Assembly: GCF_026968045.1 (NCBI RefSeq)
Contig: NZ_JAPVBQ010000003.1
Span: forward strand, 218,060-282,059
Length of the DNA: 64,000 nucleotides
Direction: 5' to 3'
Source of the DNA: Modestobacter sp. VKM Ac-2977
Lineage (GTDB): Bacteria; Actinomycetota; Actinomycetes; Mycobacteriales; Geodermatophilaceae
The first letter of the stretch is position 1. Every line of letters starts with the position of its first letter. The translations under genes were made by a program, and so were the position numbers. This document shows positions 62,462-64,000 of the stretch, piece after piece. The notes under the pieces were generated by a model, which searched no databases, had not been told where the DNA came from, and saw only the letters and a list, made by a program, of their open reading frames with translations.

Positions 62462-63964
62462 TCAGGGCGCTCCCCAGGCGATGCTCAGCTCCACGGCACG
62501 TTCCCAGCGGGGGTACTCCGCGGTCAGCGCCCGCGCCCGCTCCGGCGTCGGCGTCCACTGCGCCGACCGGTGCCAGTTCCGGCGCAGCGCCTCGACGTCC
62601 GACCACACCCCCACGGCCAGGCCGGCGGCGTAGGCGGCCCCGAGGGAGACCGTCTCCCCCACCATCGGCCGCACCACCGGGGTGTCCAGCGCGTCGGCGA
62701 CGAACTGCATGAGCAGGTTGTTGGTGGTCATCCCGCCGTCCACCCGCAGGGCCGGCAACGACAGGCCGGAGTCGGCGGCCATCGCCTGCACCACGTCGCG
62801 GGTCTGCCAGCCGGTGGCCTCCAGCACCGCACGGGCCAGGTGTCCCTTGGTGACGTAGGAGGTGAGCCCGGCCACCAGGCCGCGGGCCTCCCCCCGCCAG
62901 TGCGGCGCCAGCAGCCCGGAGAACGCCGGGACGACGTAGCAGCCGCCGTTGTCGCCGACCGTGCGGGCGAGGGTCTCCACCTCCGCGGCCGAGCTGATCA
63001 GGCCCAGCCCGTCGCGCAGCCACTGCACCAGTGCGCCGGCGACGGCGACCGACCCCTCCAGCGCGTACCGGACCGGCTCCCCGGCCAGCTGGTAGGCCAC
63101 CGTGCTGATCGACCCGGACCGGGTGCGCACCAGCTCGGTGCCGGTGTTCTGCAGCAGGAAGCTGCCCGTGCCGTAGGTGCACTTGGCCTCGCCGGGGGCG
63201 AAACAGGCCTGGCCGAACAGCGCCGCCTGCTGGTCGCCCAGCGCTCCCGCGATCGGCAGCGCCCGGTTCAGCGCGGTGGCCGTGCCCAGGACGCCGACCG
63301 AGGGGCGGATCTCCGGCAGCATCTCCGCCGGGATGTCGAAGAAGGCGAGCAGGTCGGGGTCCCAGCGGCAGCTGCGCACGTCCATCAGCAGGGTGCGGCT
63401 GGCGTTGGTCACGTCGGTGACGTGGACCCCGCCGTCCGGCCCGCCGGTGAGGTTCCAGATCAGCCAGGTCTCCATGGTGCCGAACAGCAGCTCGCCGCGT
63501 TCGGCGCGCTCCCGGGCGCGGGGCACGTGGTCGAGGATCCAGCGCAGCCGCGGGCCGGAGAAGTAGCCGGCGATCGCCATGCCGCTGCGCTCGGCGACCA
63601 CGCCGGCGTCGGGCCGGGCGGCCAGCTCCGTCACCAGGTCGGCGGTGCGGGTGTCCTGCCAGACCAGCGCCCGGGTCACCGGCCGGCCGGTGACCCGGTC
63701 CCAGACCACGGTGGTCTCCCGCTGGTTGGCGATGCCCAGCGCCACGACGTCCCCGGCGTCGGGCACGTCGCCGAGCACCTGCGCGGCGGTCCGCTGGGTG
63801 TTCGCCCAGATCTCCATCGGGTCGTGCTCCACCCAGCCGGGGCGGGGGAAGTACTGGTGGTGCTCACGCTGGCGGACGGCGACCATCCGGCCGCCCCGGT
63901 CGAACACCAGCGACCGCGTCGACGTCGTCCCCTGGTCGACGGCCAGCACGTAGCGGTCAGCCAC
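62462..63964 (-). CDS. Glycerol kinase (paralogue 2)
   Basis: The 500-residue FGGY kinase has [88 protein letters not shown] and RVDGGMTTNNLLMQF, all matching GlpK. It differs from glpK1 clearly in the middle and at the C-terminus, so it is not a recent duplicate. The GTG at 63964 overlaps the end of an upstream frame by 8 nt. It is separated from glpF by its own promoter spacer. Confidence 0.93.
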   Translation of the reverse strand: MADRYVLAVDQGTTSTRSLVFDRGGRMVAVRQREHHQYFPRPGWVEHDPMEIWANTQRTAAQVLGDVPDAGDVVALGIANQRETTVVWDRVTGRPVTRALVWQDTRTADLVTELAARPDAGVVAERSGMAIAGYFSGPRLRWILDHVPRARERAERGELLFGTMETWLIWNLTGGPDGGVHVTDVTNASRTLLMDVRSCRWDPDLLAFFDIPAEMLPEIRPSVGVLGTATALNRALPIAGALGDQQAALFGQACFAPGEAKCTYGTGSFLLQNTGTELVRTRSGSISTVAYQLAGEPVRYALEGSVAVAGALVQWLRDGLGLISSAAEVETLARTVGDNGGCYVVPAFSGLLAPHWRGEARGLVAGLTSYVTKGHLARAVLEATGWQTRDVVQAMAADSGLSLPALRVDGGMTTNNLLMQFVADALDTPVVRPMVGETVSLGAAYAAGLAVGVWSDVEALRRNWHRSAQWTPTPERARALTAEYPRWERAVELSIAWGAP

Positions 63965-64000
63965 CGCCGTGCCCCAGCTCCCGGGAGACGGCGTGGGCGG
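63957..64000 (-). CDS. C-terminus of an upstream protein, possibly IclR-type regulator (partial)
   Basis: Only the last 13 codons are inside the window. The frame reads AHAVSRELGHGGG and stops with TGA at 63957-63959, overlapping glpK2 by 8 nt. The end resembles IclR-family C-termini (helix VSRELG), and IclR-type GylR regulators precede glpF/glpK in Streptomyces. This is a suggestion from 13 residues only. Confidence 0.35.
   Translation of the reverse strand, partial: AHAVSRELGHGGG

Noticed and set aside
1-64000. CRISPR arrays, prophage, insertion sequences, tRNA or rRNA genes
   Set aside because: I found no regularly spaced repeats, transposase or integrase signatures, cloverleaf sequences or rRNA motifs on either strand.

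Overview
The window is a very GC-rich chromosomal segment from an actinobacterium. Gene order and style suggest the Geodermatophilaceae/Frankiales side of the phylum, which is an inference. It starts at the replication origin: dnaA runs off the left edge on the minus strand. An oriC-like spacer with DnaA boxes follows, then the classical origin-proximal run rpmH-rnpA-yidD-yidC-jag-rsmG-parS-parA-parB on the plus strand. Codon use and GC look uniform throughout. I see no prophage, insertion sequence, CRISPR array, rRNA or tRNA.

Region 1 (1-23.4 kb) follows the order known from the M. tuberculosis Rv3907c-Rv3924c block: parB, a cwlM-type amidase, trxA, trxB, murJ/mviN, a DUF6049 membrane protein, a Nudix hydrolase (mutT4-like) and the CCA-adding enzyme. 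A D-Ala-D-Ala ligase and a PLP aminotransferase are inserted after parB. No sigM/anti-sigma pair is present. The mycobacterial MviN pseudokinase part is here a separate gene between trxB and murJ. trxB is preceded by an exact SigR-type thiol-stress promoter, GGAAT-N18-GTT.

Region 2 (22.7-35 kb) matches the M. tuberculosis Rv0046c-Rv0058 block: ino1, PadR regulator, ponA-type class A PBP, GT87 mannosyltransferase-like protein, rpsF-ssb-rpsR-rplI and dnaB. An Nfo-type AP endonuclease sits between GT87 and rpsF. The dnaB upstream region combines an exact DnaA box, a long 5'-leader hairpin and a LexA-type SOS box.

Region 3 (35-56 kb) is accessory and metabolic: a secreted P/E-rich protein, a DUF1524/excalibur lipoprotein nuclease with a 38-bp perfect palindrome, DinB, a TPR protein, a TPP-riboswitch-controlled thiMED operon, a DUF222 protein with a degraded HNH, two SNF2-type helicases, a BluB-CobT fusion for the cobalamin lower ligand, and a GAF/GAF/SpoIIE phosphatase opposite an AraC regulator.

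Region 4 (56-64 kb) carries phosphoglucomutase, a DUF559 nuclease-like gene bracketed by two copies of a palindromic repeat (a third copy lies between glpF and glpK), a PadR/HAAS pair with a well-formed promoter-operator, and a glycerol locus with glpF between two glpK paralogues.

Several genes (trxB, padR2, the MFS gene, nfo, the CCA enzyme) have a TAnnnT -10 element 6-8 nt before the start codon and no ribosome binding site, indicating leaderless mRNAs. Four good parS palindromes occur, two of them inside coding regions.
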